Source: a virus. Taken from it: 64,000 bases of DNA. The position numbers and the translations under genes are program-made. Location: positions 1 to 64,000 of IMG/VR virus record IMGVR_UViG_3300028045_000008, one strand, 5' to 3'. Shown in pieces: positions 62,321 to 64,000 of the stretch (position 1 is the stretch's first letter; every line of letters starts with the position of its first letter). The notes under the pieces are model-generated. The model made no database searches. It was not told the origin of the DNA and saw only the letters and a program-made list of their open reading frames with translations.

Positions 62321-63439
62321 ATGGCTAAAAAAACAACATCACCTGGTAAGCTATCTCTGGGAGATATGCAGAAGATTATCAATAAAAAGGCGGGAATGAA
62401 CGTTGCCCATAACCTGAAGGAAAAGAATCCGACAGAAGTTACGCAATGGATTCCGACGGGATCTCGTTGGCTTGATTCTATTATTTGTCGAGGAAAGCTT
62501 TCCGGAATTCCGGTGGGCAAGGTTACGGAAATCGCCGGCCTTGAAGCGACTGGGAAGTCATATATGGCCGCTCAGATCGCAGCAAACGCCCAAAAGATGG
62601 GAGTGGATGTTGTTTATTTTGATTCGGAATCGGCCATTGACCCAACCTTCCTTGAGAACACCGGATGCGATCTCGACAAGTTACTTTATGTTCAAGCAAC
62701 CTCTGTCGAGTTCGTTCTGGAAACCATGGAGGAGCTTCTTGGTTCAGACAACCAGATCCTCTTTATCTGGGATTCTCTGGCATTGACTCCCGCAATTTCC
62801 GACGTCGAGGGGGATTTCAACCCTCAGTCATCTATGGCGATGAAAGCTCGTATTTTAGCGAAAGGTATGTCGAAGTTGACACTAGCAATCGCAAACACTA
62901 AATCGACTTTCCTAGTCCTAAATCAGCTAAAGACAAATATTACCCGCTCTCCCAGCGAGGCTATGACTACCCCGTATGTTACTCCCGGCGGAAAAGCCAT
63001 GATTTATGCGTATTCTTTACGCATCTGGCTCACCGGTCGCAAGGCAAAAGCTAGTTTCGTCTTGGATGATAATGGATTCCGCATTGGGTCAGAAGTCAAA
63101 GTAAAGCTTGAGAAGTCAAGGTTCGGAACACAGGGTCGACGCTGCAACTTTCGAATTTTATGGGGAGGAGATCAGGTCAGCATCCAAGATGATGAGTCCC
63201 TTTTTGAGGCCGTCAAGGGCTCTGACAACATCAAGCAATCCGGCGCCTGGTTTACAATGGTTTTCGACGACGGATCGACTGAAAAGTTCCAAGCCTCAAA
63301 GTGGGCCGACAAGATGCAGGACGATAAATTTCGACAAAGAGTATATCAGATCATCGATGAAGAGATCATTTATAAATTTGATAATCGGCAAGGAAAAGCA
63401 GAAGATTTTTACGAAAATGAAGAGACTATAGAGATTTAA
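62321..63439 (+). CDS. uvsX: RecA-like recombinase (UvsX)
   Basis: 372 residues (T4 UvsX 391). Walker A GLEATGKS (73-80), Walker B ILFIWDS (146-152), the QLKTNI segment near 204 and the PGGKAMIYAYSLRIWLT region near 224 are typical of UvsX/RecA. It forms filaments on gp32-coated single-stranded DNA and drives strand exchange for recombination-dependent replication, together with the Mre11-Rad50 fusion that makes the ends. It starts directly after the FKBP stop. No UvsY-type mediator was identified in the window. Confidence 0.93.
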   Translation: MAKKTTSPGKLSLGDMQKIINKKAGMNVAHNLKEKNPTEVTQWIPTGSRWLDSIICRGKLSGIPVGKVTEIAGLEATGKSYMAAQIAANAQKMGVDVVYFDSESAIDPTFLENTGCDLDKLLYVQATSVEFVLETMEELLGSDNQILFIWDSLALTPAISDVEGDFNPQSSMAMKARILAKGMSKLTLAIANTKSTFLVLNQLKTNITRSPSEAMTTPYVTPGGKAMIYAYSLRIWLTGRKAKASFVLDDNGFRIGSEVKVKLEKSRFGTQGRRCNFRILWGGDQVSIQDDESLFEAVKGSDNIKQSGAWFTMVFDDGSTEKFQASKWADKMQDDKFRQRVYQIIDEEIIYKFDNRQGKAEDFYENEETIEI

Positions 63440-63464
63440 CATAACCTAAAAGTAGGAGAGAGAG

Positions 63465-63770
63465 ATGAAACAATTATTTAAAATCGCCTTACTGGCAATG
63501 GCAATCGTTTTGCCACTCGATGAAGCAGCCGCCTGTGATAGGTGCGAATCGACTAAGGTGTGGGTAGACGCCTACCGAGATAGTCATGGTCACTATCATG
63601 AAGCTCACTGGAAGATCGTCGAACTATGCCGACCACCAGCACCGCCCGTTCGCCCCCGTGTAATCGTCCGAGTACCAGTGGTAACATTCCACACTAGCCG
63701 CTCTCATCATCGCCATGTCCAGACACGGTCGCACCACGCACCAACTCGCCATCATCACCACCGACGCTAG
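63465..63770 (+). CDS. Exported histidine-rich small protein
   Basis: 101 residues after TAGGAGAGAGAG. The N-terminus (about 1-23, MKQLFKIALLAMAIVLPLDE plus AAA) is a signal peptide; a cysteine follows directly (AAAC), which only partly matches a lipobox. The mature part has CDRC near 24-27, a Pro/Arg/Val linker, and a C-terminus with about a dozen His in the last 30 residues. This composition suggests metal binding in the periplasm or envelope. I do not recognise the family. A superinfection-exclusion, lysis or metal-handling role would all be guesses. Confidence 0.7.
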   Translation: MKQLFKIALLAMAIVLPLDEAAACDRCESTKVWVDAYRDSHGHYHEAHWKIVELCRPPAPPVRPRVIVRVPVVTFHTSRSHHRHVQTRSHHAPTRHHHHRR

Positions 63771-63795
63771 CTAAACTTGCTCACCAATTTGTCCT

Positions 63796-63834
63796 TTGAC
63801 TTGCCAGTTGACTATATTATAGTATGGCAAGTCA
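63796..63834 (+). promoter_or_regulatory. Promoter-like site flanked by a perfect 10-base inverted repeat
   Basis: TTGACT (63796-63801), 16 bases, TATAGT (63818-63823). TGACTTGCCA (63797-63806) and TGGCAAGTCA (63825-63834) are exact inverted repeats 18 bases apart that enclose the -10 region. This could be an operator for a repressor, or an RNA hairpin for transcripts coming from upstream. Confidence 0.5.
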
Positions 63835-64000
63835 CAAGAACAAGTTAAAGCATCACAAGCTACTATTCGAATTGAAGTTTCTTTATGCAGATTTGGAATA
63901 CCATACTGCTGCCTTACAAGATGCGGGGAATAACTTCCAGAAGGAAGTGATGAGTAGGATGACAAATCCTTCACCAACCCCACCAGCTTCAAGTGCCCCA
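63824..64000 (+). CDS. Start of an unidentified protein (cut by window edge)
   Basis: An ATG at 63824 opens a frame that is still open at the window end (59 residues visible: MASHKNKLKHHKLLFELKFL and on, ending in a Pro/Ser-rich stretch). It is basic and helical at first. There is no Shine-Dalgarno, and the ATG lies within the inverted repeat and directly after a promoter-like -10. The real start may therefore be further downstream, or the gene may be read from an upstream transcript. Confidence 0.45.
   Translation, partial: MASHKNKLKHHKLLFELKFLYADLEYHTAALQDAGNNFQKEVMSRMTNPSPTPPASSAP

Noticed and set aside
63771-63992. Minus-strand frame at the right edge
   Set aside because: No ribosome site, no family, and it runs against the direction of every supported gene; the plus-strand partial frame is at least as plausible.

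Overview
The window is a 64 kb piece of a large T4-like contractile-tailed phage (myovirus). All supported genes lie on the + strand, packed with short gaps or stop/start overlaps. The identifying genes are terminase large subunit, portal, prohead protease, scaffold, gp23-type capsid, tail sheath, tail tube, gp26-type baseplate protein, tape measure, UvsX and gp32-like SSB. A spanin-like lysis cassette suggests a Gram-negative host; nothing seen names the host more precisely. No tRNA, rRNA, CRISPR array, insertion sequence, integrase or reverse transcriptase was seen, and no gene-free stretch exceeds 300 bases (the longest is 197 bases, 42272-42468).

Layout: 3-10489 tail/baseplate and appendage proteins, unnamed except by context. 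10489-15130 DNA metabolism: RuvC-like nuclease, TOPRIM primase, and a single-chain Mre11-Rad50 (gp47+gp46) fusion. 15189-17464 LamG-type fibre and a holin/spanin-like cassette. 17461-25318 packaging and head genes (TerL, portal, prohead protease and small unknowns). 25361-31501 tail fibres and accessory proteins. 31555-34764 putative decoration protein, scaffold and capsid, ended by a strong terminator. 34864-37835 neck/tail-completion genes, continuing without a break into a DUF444 (YeaH/YhbH), SpoVR and PrkA triad (37832-42271), ended by a terminator. 42469-44964 fibre. 45090-58839 tail: sheath, tube, gp26-like, tape measure, gp54-like, gp53-like, a probable hub. 58842-63439 a second DNA block: a short family A DNA polymerase, a tubulin/FtsZ-like protein, SSB, FKBP-type prolyl isomerase and UvsX. 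The right edge has a histidine-rich exported protein and a partial ORF.

The most striking content is the PrkA-DUF444-SpoVR triad. In bacteria these three form a conserved starvation/stress/sporulation module (YeaG-YeaH-YcgB in E. coli; PrkA-YhbH-SpoVR in Bacillus). Here all three are complete, overlapping, and embedded in the neck transcription unit, so they should be made with virion proteins late in infection.

Two promoter classes can be read from the DNA. Genes of DNA metabolism have consensus sigma70-like sites (TTGACA, 17-base spacer, TATATT or TATACT) at 10997, 58667, 60654 and 60884. Structural transcription units instead carry ACTATTTA or a one-base variant 19-52 bases before the first gene, at about thirteen places; three of these lie directly after rho-independent terminators. 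This looks like an early/late split with a phage-specific late promoter.
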